Below are positions 18,397-27,056 of a stretch of DNA of 64,000 nucleotides, piece by piece; position 1 is the stretch's first letter, and each line of letters opens with the position of its first letter. Under the pieces are notes generated by a model. The model had not been told where the DNA came from. It did no database searches and saw nothing but the letters and a program-made list of their open reading frames with translations. The position numbers were made by a program, and so were the translations under genes. The stretch spans positions 62,001-126,000 of the forward strand of contig NZ_VEWL01000004.1 in the NCBI RefSeq assembly GCF_006376685.1, read 5' to 3'. This stretch comes from Ochrobactrum teleogrylli (GTDB lineage Bacteria > Pseudomonadota > Alphaproteobacteria > Rhizobiales > Rhizobiaceae).

Positions 18397-19812
18397 ATGA
18401 GCTTTATTCCTGTCATCATCAGCGGCGGTTCCGGTTCAAGGCTCTGGCCGCTTTCGCGCGATGCCCACCCCAAGCCCTTCATCGAATTGCCCGACGGCAG
18501 CACGCTGATCGGCAAGACCTATAACCGGGCGGCACGGCTTGAAGGCGTCGATCACATCCTGACCGTCACCAATCGCGATTTTCTGTTTTTGACGCTCGAC
18601 GCCTATGCGGACGCCAAGGCACCCAAGACCGATAATGCCTTTCTGCTAGAGCCGCTGGGCCGCGATACCGCGCCTGCCGTGGCGCTCGCCGCAATGCACG
18701 CCGCCGCCACCTACGGCCCGGACGCCACGCTTCTGGTGATGCCTGCCGATCACCTGATCGAAAACGAACCCGCCTTTGCAGAAGCGGTTCAAAAGGCGCG
18801 GCAGCTTGCCGAAACCGGTCGCATCGTGACATTCGGCATTGTGCCCGATCACCCGGAAACCGGCTTTGGCTATATCGAGGCGGATGGCGTGGACGTGCTG
18901 CGCTTTGTCGAAAAGCCCGATGCGCAAACCGCGCAGGCCTATGTCGAGAGCGGACGCTATTTCTGGAATTCGGGCATGTTCTGCTTTACCGCGAGAACCA
19001 TGCTGGAAGCGATGCGCGCCCACGCGCCGGAGATTTTCAACGGCGTGCAGGCCTCGCTTGAAAATGCGCGACGCGGCGTCAATGGCGACACCAAGACAAT
19101 CGAAATTCCAAAGGACGAGTTTGCCGCGACCCCGGCCATTTCCATCGATTATGCCATCATGGAGAAGGCCGACAACATCGCCTGCATTCCGGTTTCCTGC
19201 GGCTGGTCGGATATCGGCTCCTGGGCGGCCATGGCCGACCTGGTAAATCCGGACGCGGACGGAAACCGCCTGCGCGGCGAAACCGTTCTGGAAGACACGA
19301 CCAACAGTTTCGTGCTGTCGGAGACCCGGCTGGTCAGCCTTGTCGGCGTGCACGACCTTTTAGTCGTCGATACGCCGGACGCGCTGCTCGTCGCCCATCG
19401 CGACAAGGCGCAGGATGTGCGCAAGGTTTTCAACCGTCTGCGCGCCGATGGCCACGAAGCCGCCAAGCTGCACCGCACCGCCCATCGCCCATGGGGCACC
19501 TACACCGTGCTGGAAGAGGGCGACGGCTTCAAGATCAAGCGCATCGAGGTGAAGCCCGGACGGCGTCTCAGCCTTCAGGCGCATCATCACCGTTCTGAAC
19601 ACTGGATCGTCGTGTCCGGCACCGCCAAGGTGACCAATGGCGACCGGGAAATTCTGCTGACCAACAACCAGTCGACCTATATTCCCTGCGGCTTCAAGCA
19701 CCGTCTGGAAAATCCTGGCATTCTGCCTCTGGTGTTGATTGAAGTGCAGAGCGGCGAATATCTCGGCGAAGACGATATCGTGCGGTTCGACGATATTTAC
19801 GGTCGGGTATAA
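18397..19812 (+). CDS. manC: Mannose-1-phosphate guanylyltransferase / mannose-6-phosphate isomerase (type II)
   Basis: The 471-residue bifunctional protein has an N-terminal nucleotidyltransferase (IISGGSGSRLWPLSRDAHPK with the pyrophosphorylase signature, VMPADHLIE and FVEKPD) and a C-terminal cupin of the type II phosphomannose isomerase family (HRPWGTYTVLEEGDGFKIKR, then SLQAHHHRSEHWIVVSGTA with the metal-binding His cluster). It makes GDP-mannose from mannose-1-phosphate and can supply mannose-6-phosphate from fructose-6-phosphate. With manB it covers the whole route from fructose-6-phosphate to GDP-mannose in one operon. A clear terminator follows directly after the stop. Confidence 0.93.
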   Translation: MSFIPVIISGGSGSRLWPLSRDAHPKPFIELPDGSTLIGKTYNRAARLEGVDHILTVTNRDFLFLTLDAYADAKAPKTDNAFLLEPLGRDTAPAVALAAMHAAATYGPDATLLVMPADHLIENEPAFAEAVQKARQLAETGRIVTFGIVPDHPETGFGYIEADGVDVLRFVEKPDAQTAQAYVESGRYFWNSGMFCFTARTMLEAMRAHAPEIFNGVQASLENARRGVNGDTKTIEIPKDEFAATPAISIDYAIMEKADNIACIPVSCGWSDIGSWAAMADLVNPDADGNRLRGETVLEDTTNSFVLSETRLVSLVGVHDLLVVDTPDALLVAHRDKAQDVRKVFNRLRADGHEAAKLHRTAHRPWGTYTVLEEGDGFKIKRIEVKPGRRLSLQAHHHRSEHWIVVSGTAKVTNGDREILLTNNQSTYIPCGFKHRLENPGILPLVLIEVQSGEYLGEDDIVRFDDIYGRV

Positions 19813-19818
19813 AAGACC

Positions 19819-19848
19819 AGCGCCGACGAAGTTTTCTCCGTCGGCGCT
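19819..19848. terminator. Terminator between manC and rhaI
   Basis: AGCGCCGACG (19819-19828) pairs perfectly with CGTCGGCGCT (19839-19848) around a 10-base loop, followed by TGTTTGAATT. It lies 6 bases after manC and 13 before the end of the convergent rhaI gene, so it can end both transcripts, more convincingly the rightward one. Confidence 0.8.
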
Positions 19849-19861
19849 TGTTTGAATTCAA

Positions 19862-21154
19862 TCAGTTGAAAGCGCCGCTGTCGCTTTTGCTTTCCGGGCG
19901 TTCCGCCGCGACCTTCTGGCGATAACCGCTGGCGCGATAGGCGGCAATCGGTTCGATCGCCCCGCCGGTGCGGCGGCGCGCTTCGGCCAAAATCGGCTCG
20001 ACATCGGTGCGATAGGCACGTTTCAGCGTATCAGACGCCATCAGCGCATCGTTTTCCTGCTGGTAGGTTTCCAGCGCCTTACGGTCCACCAGCAGAGCCT
20101 GCGCATAGGCGCGGCGAATTTCATTTGCCGACGAAATGAGGCTCTCCAGCGGGTCGGTCACATTGTGCGACTGATCGATCATATGCGCCGGGTGGAAATC
20201 CTTCACGCCGCGATAATCGGCATCGACCAACTCGTTGAACACCAGAAACAGGCGATAGGGATCGATGGAACCGGCGTCGAGATCGTCATCGCCATATTTG
20301 CTGTCGTTGAAATGGAAACCGCCGAGCTTGCCGAACTGCATCAGCCGCGCGACGATCATCTCGATATTGGTGTTGGGCGCATGGTGGCCGAGATCGACCA
20401 GACATTGCGCTTTGGGACCAAGCGTCGAGGCGATGAGATAGTTTGTGCCCCAGTCCTGAACCACCGTCGAATAGAAGGCCGGTTCATACATCTTGTGTTC
20501 GGAAAACAGCCGCCAGTCGTCGGGCAACGACTTGTAGATTTCGCGCATGGAATCGAGATAACGCTCGAAAGCGCGCGTAAAATTCTGCTGGCCGGGGAAA
20601 TTGGACCCGTCGCCGAGCCACACCGTCAGCGCCTTGGAGCCGATGGCATTGCCGATTTCGATACATTCGAGATTATGCTCGACGGCCTGTGCACGCACAG
20701 CCGCATCCACATGGGTGAGCGATCCAAACTTGTAGGACAGTTTCTGATCGGCAGCGTCCGAAAACGTGTTGGAATTCATCGCATCGAAGCCGAGACCCAG
20801 CGCTGCGGCGTGGGCTTTCAGCTTCTTTGGGTCTGCCTTGTCCCACGGAATATGCAGCGAAACATTCGGCGTTGCGCGGGAAAGCTCGTTGATGACTGCG
20901 CAATCGTCCAGCTTGTCGAAAATGCCACGCGGCTCGCCGCCGCCCGGAAAGCGACCGAAGCGGGTGCCGCCCGTGCCGGTGCCCCAGGAAGGCACGGCGA
21001 CGAAATAGCTTGCAACCTTGTCGGTGATGGCCTCGATCTCAATGCCGCGACGCGAAAGCTGTTCGCCCAGCGCCTGATAATCGCTATTCAGCGCATTTTC
21101 GAAACCGGAATTATGCTCGGCGATAAAATCTGCCGAAATACGTTGCTCGGACAT
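19862..21154 (-). CDS. rhaI: L-rhamnose isomerase (rhizobial type)
   Basis: The 430-residue TIM-barrel protein resembles the RhaI of rhizobial and Pseudomonas-type L-rhamnose pathways: FPGGGEPRGIFDKLDDCAVI, VSLHIPWDKADPKKLKAHAA, WLGDGSNFPGQQNFTRAFER, and metal-site residues in LVDLGHHAPNTNIEMIVARL and GGFHFNDSKYGDDDLDAGS. It would convert L-rhamnose to L-rhamnulose in the cytoplasm. It is 30 bases downstream of rhaD on the same strand, so the two form the leftward arm of the rhamnose regulon. The rest of the pathway is encoded divergently beyond rhaD. Confidence 0.92.
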   Translation of the reverse strand: MSEQRISADFIAEHNSGFENALNSDYQALGEQLSRRGIEIEAITDKVASYFVAVPSWGTGTGGTRFGRFPGGGEPRGIFDKLDDCAVINELSRATPNVSLHIPWDKADPKKLKAHAAALGLGFDAMNSNTFSDAADQKLSYKFGSLTHVDAAVRAQAVEHNLECIEIGNAIGSKALTVWLGDGSNFPGQQNFTRAFERYLDSMREIYKSLPDDWRLFSEHKMYEPAFYSTVVQDWGTNYLIASTLGPKAQCLVDLGHHAPNTNIEMIVARLMQFGKLGGFHFNDSKYGDDDLDAGSIDPYRLFLVFNELVDADYRGVKDFHPAHMIDQSHNVTDPLESLISSANEIRRAYAQALLVDRKALETYQQENDALMASDTLKRAYRTDVEPILAEARRRTGGAIEPIAAYRASGYRQKVAAERPESKSDSGAFN

Positions 21155-21184
21155 GGTTCCTCCCAGAATGTCCTCGTTATACGG

Positions 21185-23281
21185 TCAGCGCGGAAAGCTC
21201 TGCTGGTTCCCGGCATCGACATTGATGATGTTGCCGGTGGATTTAGCCGAAGCATCGCTGGCGAGGAAATAGATCGCCTCGGCAATATCTTCCGGCAGGA
21301 CATTGAGCTTCAACAGCGACCGCTTGCGATAATGCTCCTCCAGCTCCGAAACGTCGATCTTGGAGGACGCCGCGCGCTGTTCGCGCCACTCGCCATCCCA
21401 GATCTTGGAACCGCGCAGAACTGCATCCGGATTGACCACATTGACGCGGATACCGGCATCGGCACCTTCCAGCGCCAGACAGCGGGCCAGATGGATTTCA
21501 GCAGCCTTGGCCGTGCAATAGGCGGACGCATTGGGCGAAGCGGCAAGACCGTTCTTGGAGGCGACGAACACCACATTGCCGCCGATCTTCTGACGACGGA
21601 ACAGGCGGAACGCCTCCCGCGACACGAGGAAATAGCCGGTCGCCAGAATGTCGATATTGCGGTTCCACATCGACAATTCGGTCGCTTCGACAGGAGCCGA
21701 TGACGCAATGCCTGCATTGGAGACCAGAATGTCGATGCCGCCGAGTTCAACGCTGGCCTCGACAAAGGCGTTTGCGACGCCCTTTTCGTCGGTTACGTTC
21801 AGTTCGACGCTGCGCACCTGATCAGCGCCAAAACGCTTCGATAGATTGGCGTGAGCGGATTTGAGCGATTCTGCGTCAATATCCGCCAGAACCACGCAAG
21901 CGCCCTCGCCCGCCAGCCGCTCGGCGGTGGCATAGCCGATGCCGCCAGCGCCACCCGTGATAAGCGCAATGCGCCCGGCAAGGCTTTTCGGCTTCGGCAT
22001 GCGTTGCAGCTTGGCTTCCTCAAGCAGCCAATATTCGATGTCGAAGGCTTCCTGTTCCGGCAGTCCCTGATATTCGGACACGGCAGATGCGCCGCGCATG
22101 ACGTTGATCGCATTGACATAGAATTCGCCGGCGATACGCGCTGTCGCCTTGTCGCGGGCAAAGGACAGCATGCCGACGCCGGGGATCAGGAAAATCACCG
22201 GATTGGGATCGCGCATTTTGGGCGAATTGTCGTGTTTGCAGGTCTCATAATAGCGCTTGTAATCGGCGCGATAGGCTTCGAGTGCATCCTCAAGCCCGGC
22301 AACGATGGCGTCCACATCCGGCTTGGCCGGATCGAAATTGACGACCAGCGGGCGGATTTTGGTGCGCAAAAAATGATCCGGGCAGGATGTGCCCAAAGCG
22401 GCCAGCGGGCGCAGTTCCTTCGCATTCACGAATTCCAGCACCGCATCCTGATCGTCGAAGTGACCGAGCTTACGCTCTTCCTTGCCGATAAGACCGCGAA
22501 TTTCCGGCATCAGTCGCGCTGCAATGGCGCGGCGCTCGGAGGCCGCGAGACTTTGTGTGACAGCACCGCCGAAAGCGGGTTTGCCTGCCGTCTTCTGGTC
22601 CAGCCATTCAATGGCTTTGTTGATGATGGCGAGCGTGGTTTCGTAACAGGTCTTCGCATCGTTGGCCCAGGTGAAAAGCCCATGACTTTCAAGGACAACG
22701 CCCTTGGCCTTTGGATGCGCCTTGACGAAAGCCTCAAGATCGAGACCGAGCTGGAAGCCCGGGCGACGCCACGGCAGCCAGCCAATATCGTCACCGAAAA
22801 TCTCGGCCGTCAGCTCGCGGGAATTTTTCGACGCAGCAATCGCAATGATCGCGTCTGGATGCATGTGATCGACATGGCTGAAAGCGACAAAACCATGCAG
22901 CGGCGTATCGATGGATGCGGCGCGCGGATTAAGGTTGAAGGTGCAATGCGGCAGGAAGCCGACCATGCGGTCCTCATCCTCGACGCCCTTATAGATGCCT
23001 TTCAGCGCATCGAGCTTGTCCTGATAAAGCGTGGCGAAACCGTCGAGCTTGATGGTGCCCACATCGCCGCCCGAACCCTTGACCCAGAGAACTTGAACCT
23101 TTTCGCCGGTCAACGGATCGATTTCCTCGACCTTGGCAGAGGTGTTGCCGCCGCCATAATTGGTGATGCGCTTGTCTGACCCGAGCAGATTGGAGCGGTA
23201 AAGCAGCTTTCCCGGCTCATCCAGCGTTGCCGCCTTGGCGTCGTCCCAGCGATTATCGAGCAGCCGATTGCTGTCCACCAT
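21185..23281 (-). CDS. rhaD: Bifunctional rhamnulose-1-phosphate aldolase / short-chain alcohol dehydrogenase
   Basis: The 698-residue fusion has an N-terminal class II aldolase/adducin domain (NYGGGNTSAKVEEIDPLTGE, FVAFSHVDHMHPDAIIAIAA with metal His residues, GVVLESHGLFTWANDAKTCY) spanning about residues 1-420. A C-terminal Rossmann SDR domain begins near residue 435 (ALITGGAGGIGYATAERLAG, VSNAGIASSAP, catalytic Tyr/Lys in SAYCTAKAAEIHLAR). It should cleave rhamnulose-1-phosphate to dihydroxyacetone phosphate and L-lactaldehyde, and then oxidise lactaldehyde or a related compound with NAD(P)+. ATG 23281 follows GGAGG; a frame from 23383 would run into the operator. It is first in the leftward rhaD-rhaI operon. 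Confidence 0.93.
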   Translation of the reverse strand: MVDSNRLLDNRWDDAKAATLDEPGKLLYRSNLLGSDKRITNYGGGNTSAKVEEIDPLTGEKVQVLWVKGSGGDVGTIKLDGFATLYQDKLDALKGIYKGVEDEDRMVGFLPHCTFNLNPRAASIDTPLHGFVAFSHVDHMHPDAIIAIAASKNSRELTAEIFGDDIGWLPWRRPGFQLGLDLEAFVKAHPKAKGVVLESHGLFTWANDAKTCYETTLAIINKAIEWLDQKTAGKPAFGGAVTQSLAASERRAIAARLMPEIRGLIGKEERKLGHFDDQDAVLEFVNAKELRPLAALGTSCPDHFLRTKIRPLVVNFDPAKPDVDAIVAGLEDALEAYRADYKRYYETCKHDNSPKMRDPNPVIFLIPGVGMLSFARDKATARIAGEFYVNAINVMRGASAVSEYQGLPEQEAFDIEYWLLEEAKLQRMPKPKSLAGRIALITGGAGGIGYATAERLAGEGACVVLADIDAESLKSAHANLSKRFGADQVRSVELNVTDEKGVANAFVEASVELGGIDILVSNAGIASSAPVEATELSMWNRNIDILATGYFLVSREAFRLFRRQKIGGNVVFVASKNGLAASPNASAYCTAKAAEIHLARCLALEGADAGIRVNVVNPDAVLRGSKIWDGEWREQRAASSKIDVSELEEHYRKRSLLKLNVLPEDIAEAIYFLASDASAKSTGNIINVDAGNQQSFPR

Positions 23282-23377
23282 GTCATCCTCCCAAGTCTGT
23301 ATGGCCAATCGCGTCGCGCACCTTCCCATGCGCGAGCGATCATGTTGGCGGCAGATATGACGCATGAAACGAAATAC

Positions 23378-23450
23378 TGTCAATCACAAACAATCATAAC
23401 CGATCAAATATTTCACGCATGTGCGAATTATTGATTGTTTGTGATTGACA
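23378..23450. promoter_or_regulatory. Divergent rhaD/rhaR promoter with perfect 19-bp inverted repeat
   Basis: TGTCAATCACAAACAATCA (23378-23396) is repeated as its exact reverse complement TGATTGTTTGTGATTGACA (23432-23450), 35 bases apart. The outer end of each arm is a consensus -35 box TTGACA, pointing leftward to rhaD and rightward to rhaR. A repressor bound to the arms would cover the -35 elements of both operons. The DeoR-family RhaR encoded next to it is the natural candidate. -10 boxes about 17 bp away are weak (AATAGA rightward, CATATC-like leftward). Confidence 0.8.
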
Positions 23451-23490
23451 TGCGCCACCAATTTGAGAATAGATGGAAGCAGGAGGAGCC

Positions 23491-24315
23491 ATGCACGAAA
23501 GAGAGCGCCACCGCATCATCCTGAGCGCTGTTCAGGAAAAGCCGGTGATCACCATTCAGGATCTGGTGGAATTGACGGAGGCGTCGGAAGCGACCCTTCG
23601 GCGCGATATCGCATCGTTGCATATGCAGGGCCGCATCAAGCGTGTGCGCGGTGGAGCGGAAGCCATACATCCGCCGCAGTTCGGCAGTCTGGCCGGGCGT
23701 CCCTTCAAGGTTTCGGAATCCGAAAACGGTGATCGCAAGCGCGCCATCGCCCGTGAAGCCGTGGCGCTTTGCGATGAAGGCGACAGCATCATTATCAATG
23801 GCGGCTCCACGACATTCCAGATGGTGCATTATCTGACGGCGCGCCGCCTTCAGGTGCTGACGAATTCCTTCGCCATTGCCGAACATCTGTTGCGGCAGTC
23901 GAAAAGCACGGTGATCGTGCCCGGTGGCGCGATCTATCGCGACCAGAGCCTGATCCTTTCGCCTTTCGACAATGACGTCATCCGTAATTTTTACGGTCGG
24001 CGCATGTTCATGGGCTGTCAGGGTGTCAGCCCGCTTGGCGTGATGGAATCCGACGCGCTGATCATCCAGAGCGAACAGAAACTGATGGGCCAGGCGGACG
24101 AGCTAGTCCTGATGGTCGATTCATCGAAATTCACCCGCCGTTCCAGCCTCATCCTTTGCCCGCTCGACCGTGTCAGCACGCTGATCACCGATGACGGCAT
24201 TTCCGATGAGGCGCGGCGGATGGTGGAAAATGCGGGTATCCGGCTGATTGTGGCGCAGGCTTCCGCAAATGCCGGCAAGGGTGGCGAACAGGGGGATTCC
24301 GCCGAGGTTGCCTGA
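23491..24315 (+). CDS. rhaR: DeoR-family transcriptional regulator of rhamnose genes
   Basis: The 274-residue protein has an N-terminal DeoR winged helix (HERERHRIILSAVQEKPVIT, then LVELTEASEATLRRDIASLH with the recognition helix, and GRIKRVRGGAEA) and a C-terminal DeoRC sugar-phosphate sensor domain (DSIIINGGSTTFQMVHYL, VLTNSFAIAEHLL, MGCQGVSPLGVMESDALI). ATG 23491 has AGGAGGA four bases upstream. It lies between the divergent rhaDI and rhaSTPQUK arms next to the 19-bp inverted repeat. By analogy with the rhizobial rha locus it should repress both arms, with a rhamnose-pathway phosphate as probable inducer. The effector is inference. Confidence 0.88.
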   Translation: MHERERHRIILSAVQEKPVITIQDLVELTEASEATLRRDIASLHMQGRIKRVRGGAEAIHPPQFGSLAGRPFKVSESENGDRKRAIAREAVALCDEGDSIIINGGSTTFQMVHYLTARRLQVLTNSFAIAEHLLRQSKSTVIVPGGAIYRDQSLILSPFDNDVIRNFYGRRMFMGCQGVSPLGVMESDALIIQSEQKLMGQADELVLMVDSSKFTRRSSLILCPLDRVSTLITDDGISDEARRMVENAGIRLIVAQASANAGKGGEQGDSAEVA

Positions 24316-24330
24316 GCCAACTCTATTATC

Positions 24331-24350
24331 ATCCCGGCCAATGCCGGGAT
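24331..24350 (+). terminator. Hairpin between rhaR and rhaS
   Basis: ATCCCGGC (24331-24338) pairs with GCCGGGAT (24343-24350) around CAAT. There is no T-run after it, so it is more likely a weak or rho-dependent stop, or a processing or stability element, than a full terminator. It lies in the 74-base gap between rhaR and rhaS. Confidence 0.45.
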
Positions 24351-24389
24351 CGTTGTGAAAATATGTCTTTATACTGGGAGGAATGAGAC

Positions 24390-25385
24390 ATGAAACTTTT
24401 CAAGAAACTCGCACTCGGTACTGCGCTGGCCGTCGCCTTCATGGCCGCCCAAGCACAGGCCGCCGACATCAAGATCGCGCTCGTCGCGAAGTCGCTCGGC
24501 AACGGCTTCTTTGAGGCCGCCAACAAGGGTGCGCAGGAAGCCGCCAAGGAACTGGGCGGCGTTGAGGTCATCTATACCGGCCCGACCACCACGACCGCCG
24601 AAGGCCAGATTGAAGTCATCAATTCGCTGATCGCCCAGGGCGTCAACGCCATCGCCATTTCCGCCAACGACCCGGATGCGGTCGTACCGGCGCTGAAAAA
24701 GGCCGCCCAGCGCGGCATCAAGGTGATTTCGTGGGATTCCGGCGTCGCTCCGGCTGGCCGTATCGTGCACCTCAACCCATCGTCCAACGAGCTGATTGGC
24801 AAGATGTGCCTGAAGCTTGCTGCCGACCACCTGCCGGACGGCAAGGGTGATTTTGCGATCCTGTCGGCCACCACCACCTCGACCAACCAGAACATCTGGA
24901 TCGGCGAGATGAAGAAGCAGCTGAAGGACTTCCCCGGCCTTAATCTGGTCACGACCGTCTATGGCGACGACCTTGCCGACAAGAGCTATCGTGAAGCACA
25001 AGGCCTCCTGAAGTCGAACCCGAACGTCAAGGTCATCGTGGCGCCGACCACCGTGGGCGTTCTGGCCGCTTCGCAGGCCGTGAAGGATGCGGGCAAGATC
25101 GGTGATGTCTATGTGACGGGCCTCGGCCTGCCGTCTGAAATGGCTGGCGCCATCAAGTCGGGCGCGACCAAGGAATTCGCCATCTGGAATCCGATCGATC
25201 TCGGCTATTCCGCAACCCAGATCGCCTATCACCTCGTCAAGGGTGATGCCGACGGCAAACCGGGCTCGGAAATCGATGCCGGTCGCATGGGCAAGATCAA
25301 GATTGGCGAAAACGGCGAAGCCGCGATGAGCGATCCTTTTGTCTATGACGAGAAGAACATCGACCAGTTCTCCAAGGTCTTCTGA
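24390..25385 (+). CDS. rhaS: Rhamnose-binding periplasmic protein
   Basis: The 331-residue protein starts with a Sec signal peptide (MKLFKKLALGTALAVAFMAA, cleavage after about QAQA at residue 24) followed by a type I periplasmic sugar-binding fold: IKIALVAKSLGNGFFEAANK, INSLIAQGVNAIAISANDPD and KVISWDSGVAPAGRIV. ATG 24390 is preceded by TGGGAGGAA. It captures L-rhamnose for the RhaT-RhaP-RhaQ importer. Rhamnose specificity rests on the locus (rhamnose isomerase, aldolase, mutarotase and kinase genes around it), not on binding residues that I can identify. Two strong hairpins follow the stop and probably stabilise the upstream mRNA. Confidence 0.9.
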   Translation: MKLFKKLALGTALAVAFMAAQAQAADIKIALVAKSLGNGFFEAANKGAQEAAKELGGVEVIYTGPTTTTAEGQIEVINSLIAQGVNAIAISANDPDAVVPALKKAAQRGIKVISWDSGVAPAGRIVHLNPSSNELIGKMCLKLAADHLPDGKGDFAILSATTTSTNQNIWIGEMKKQLKDFPGLNLVTTVYGDDLADKSYREAQGLLKSNPNVKVIVAPTTVGVLAASQAVKDAGKIGDVYVTGLGLPSEMAGAIKSGATKEFAIWNPIDLGYSATQIAYHLVKGDADGKPGSEIDAGRMGKIKIGENGEAAMSDPFVYDEKNIDQFSKVF

Positions 25386-25392
25386 CGGGAAA

Positions 25393-25455
25393 GCGCATCC
25401 CGAAAGGATGCGCATTCATGAAAAGAGGCGGCATTCGCTGAACGGATGCCGCCTC
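25393..25455 (+). other. Tandem intercistronic hairpins between rhaS and rhaT
   Basis: The first stem is GCGCATCC/GGATGCGC (25393-25400 and 25406-25413) with a 5-base loop. The second is GAGGCGGCAT/ATGCCGCCTC (25425-25434 and 25446-25455) with an 11-base loop. Neither is followed by a T-run. They fill most of the 102-base gap between rhaS and rhaT, where such structures usually protect binding-protein mRNA or reduce read-through. The importer at 2895-4042 has a comparable arrangement. Confidence 0.6.
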
Positions 25456-25487
25456 CCATTCCCCGGATTCGATTTCAGGTGTCTGCA

Positions 25488-27053
25488 ATGAATGCAGCTT
25501 TTCTCTCAAGCGGTGATTCCAGCGGTGAGCAGACGGTGCTTGCCCCGACGGATCAGCCCATTCTGGAAATGCGCGGCATTGCCAAGACATTTCCCGGTGT
25601 GCGTGCGCTCGATGATGTCAATATCGCGCTCTACCCCGGTAAGGTGACGGCATTGATCGGCGAGAACGGCGCGGGCAAGTCCACGCTCGTGAAAATCCTC
25701 ACCGGCATTTATCAGCCCGATGAAGGCGAAATCCTCATCGACGGCAAGCCGGTACATCTGGCGACCGCACAGGATGCGACCGATCACGGCGTAACGGCCA
25801 TTCATCAGGAAACCGTGCTCTTTGACGAATTGTCGGTGGGCGAAAACATCTATCTCGGCCATGCGCCGCGCACGAAACTCGGCTTCGTCAACTGGAAGGC
25901 CGTCTATGCCCGTTCGCAGGCGCTGCTTTCCTCGCTGGAAACGACGGTCGATGCCCGGATAAAGCTCAAGGAACTTTCCATCGCCCAGCGCCATCTGGTC
26001 GCCATTGCTCGCGCGCTGTCGGTGGATTCGCGCATCGTCATCATGGACGAGCCGACCGCAGCCTTGTCGCGCAAGGAAGTGGACGACCTGTTTCGCATCG
26101 TGGCGCGGCTGAAAGCGCAGGGCAAAGCCATCCTGTTCATCAGCCACAAATTCGATGAAGTCTACGAAATCGCCGATAATTATGCGGTGTTCCGCGACGG
26201 GCACGCCGTCGGCCACGGTACGCTTGCCGATACGCGGCAGAACGATATCGTGCGTATGATGGTCGGGCGGTCTGTCGATCAGGCCTTCCCCAAGCAGAAT
26301 GTCACCATCGGCAAGCCGGTGTTGAAGGTTGAAAACTATTCGCACCCGACCGAGTTTCGCGACATCTCCTTTGAGCTGCGCAAGGGGGAAATTCTCGGCG
26401 TTTACGGCCTTGTCGGCGCGGGACGCTCGGAATTCGCACAATCGCTGTTCGGTATCACCAAGCCATCGCGTGGCCGTGTGACGCTTGAAGATCGCGAGAT
26501 CAGCATCCGCCGCCCCGGCGACGCGGTGGCGCATGGCATTGTCTATGTGCCGGAAGAGCGCGGACGCCACGGCGCGGTGCTGCAACTACCGATCTTTCAG
26601 AATGTTTCGCTGCCGTCGCTCGCCCGCACCTCGCGCAATGGTTTTTTGCGCATGGCGGAAGAACTGGCGCTGGCGCGTAAATATGCCGAGCGCTTCGACC
26701 TGCGCGCCGCCGCCCTTTCCGTCCCGGTCGGAACGCTGTCTGGCGGCAATCAGCAGAAGGTCGTCATCGGCAAGTGGCTCGCCACAAATCCGAAGGTCAT
26801 CATTCTCGACGAACCGACCAAGGGCATCGATATCGGTTCCAAAGCCGCGGTTCACGCCTTCATCAGCGAACTCGCCGCCGAGGGTCTCAGCATCATCATG
26901 ATCTCGTCGGAACTGCCGGAAATCATCGGCATGTCGGACCGCGTGATGGTCATGCGCGAGGGCCTCATGGAAGGCGTCTTCGAACGCGCAAGCCTTGATG
27001 CGGAAGTGCTGGTGCGCGCCGCCACGGGCAATGCCGAGCAGGCTGCGGAGTAG
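25488..27053 (+). CDS. rhaT: Rhamnose ABC transporter ATPase
   Basis: The 521-residue CUT2-type ATPase has two nucleotide-binding domains. The first has Walker A GENGAGKSTLVKIL, signature LSIAQRHLVAIARAL and Walker B IVIMDEPTAALS. The second has the usual altered P-loop GLVGAGRSEFAQSLFG, LSGGNQQKVVIGKWLA and IILDEPTKGIDIGS. I start at ATG 25488 (MNAAFLSSGD); an earlier in-frame ATG at 25446 lies inside the second intercistronic hairpin. It energises rhamnose uptake together with the permeases encoded next. The name follows the rhizobial rhaSTPQUK scheme and is not the E. coli RhaT permease. Confidence 0.92.
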   Translation: MNAAFLSSGDSSGEQTVLAPTDQPILEMRGIAKTFPGVRALDDVNIALYPGKVTALIGENGAGKSTLVKILTGIYQPDEGEILIDGKPVHLATAQDATDHGVTAIHQETVLFDELSVGENIYLGHAPRTKLGFVNWKAVYARSQALLSSLETTVDARIKLKELSIAQRHLVAIARALSVDSRIVIMDEPTAALSRKEVDDLFRIVARLKAQGKAILFISHKFDEVYEIADNYAVFRDGHAVGHGTLADTRQNDIVRMMVGRSVDQAFPKQNVTIGKPVLKVENYSHPTEFRDISFELRKGEILGVYGLVGAGRSEFAQSLFGITKPSRGRVTLEDREISIRRPGDAVAHGIVYVPEERGRHGAVLQLPIFQNVSLPSLARTSRNGFLRMAEELALARKYAERFDLRAAALSVPVGTLSGGNQQKVVIGKWLATNPKVIILDEPTKGIDIGSKAAVHAFISELAAEGLSIIMISSELPEIIGMSDRVMVMREGLMEGVFERASLDAEVLVRAATGNAEQAAE

Positions 27054-27056
27054 ATC

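Noticed and set aside
20165-21703. 512-codon open frame antisense to rhaI and rhaD
   Set aside because: It crosses the junction of two real genes on the other strand and resembles no protein family.
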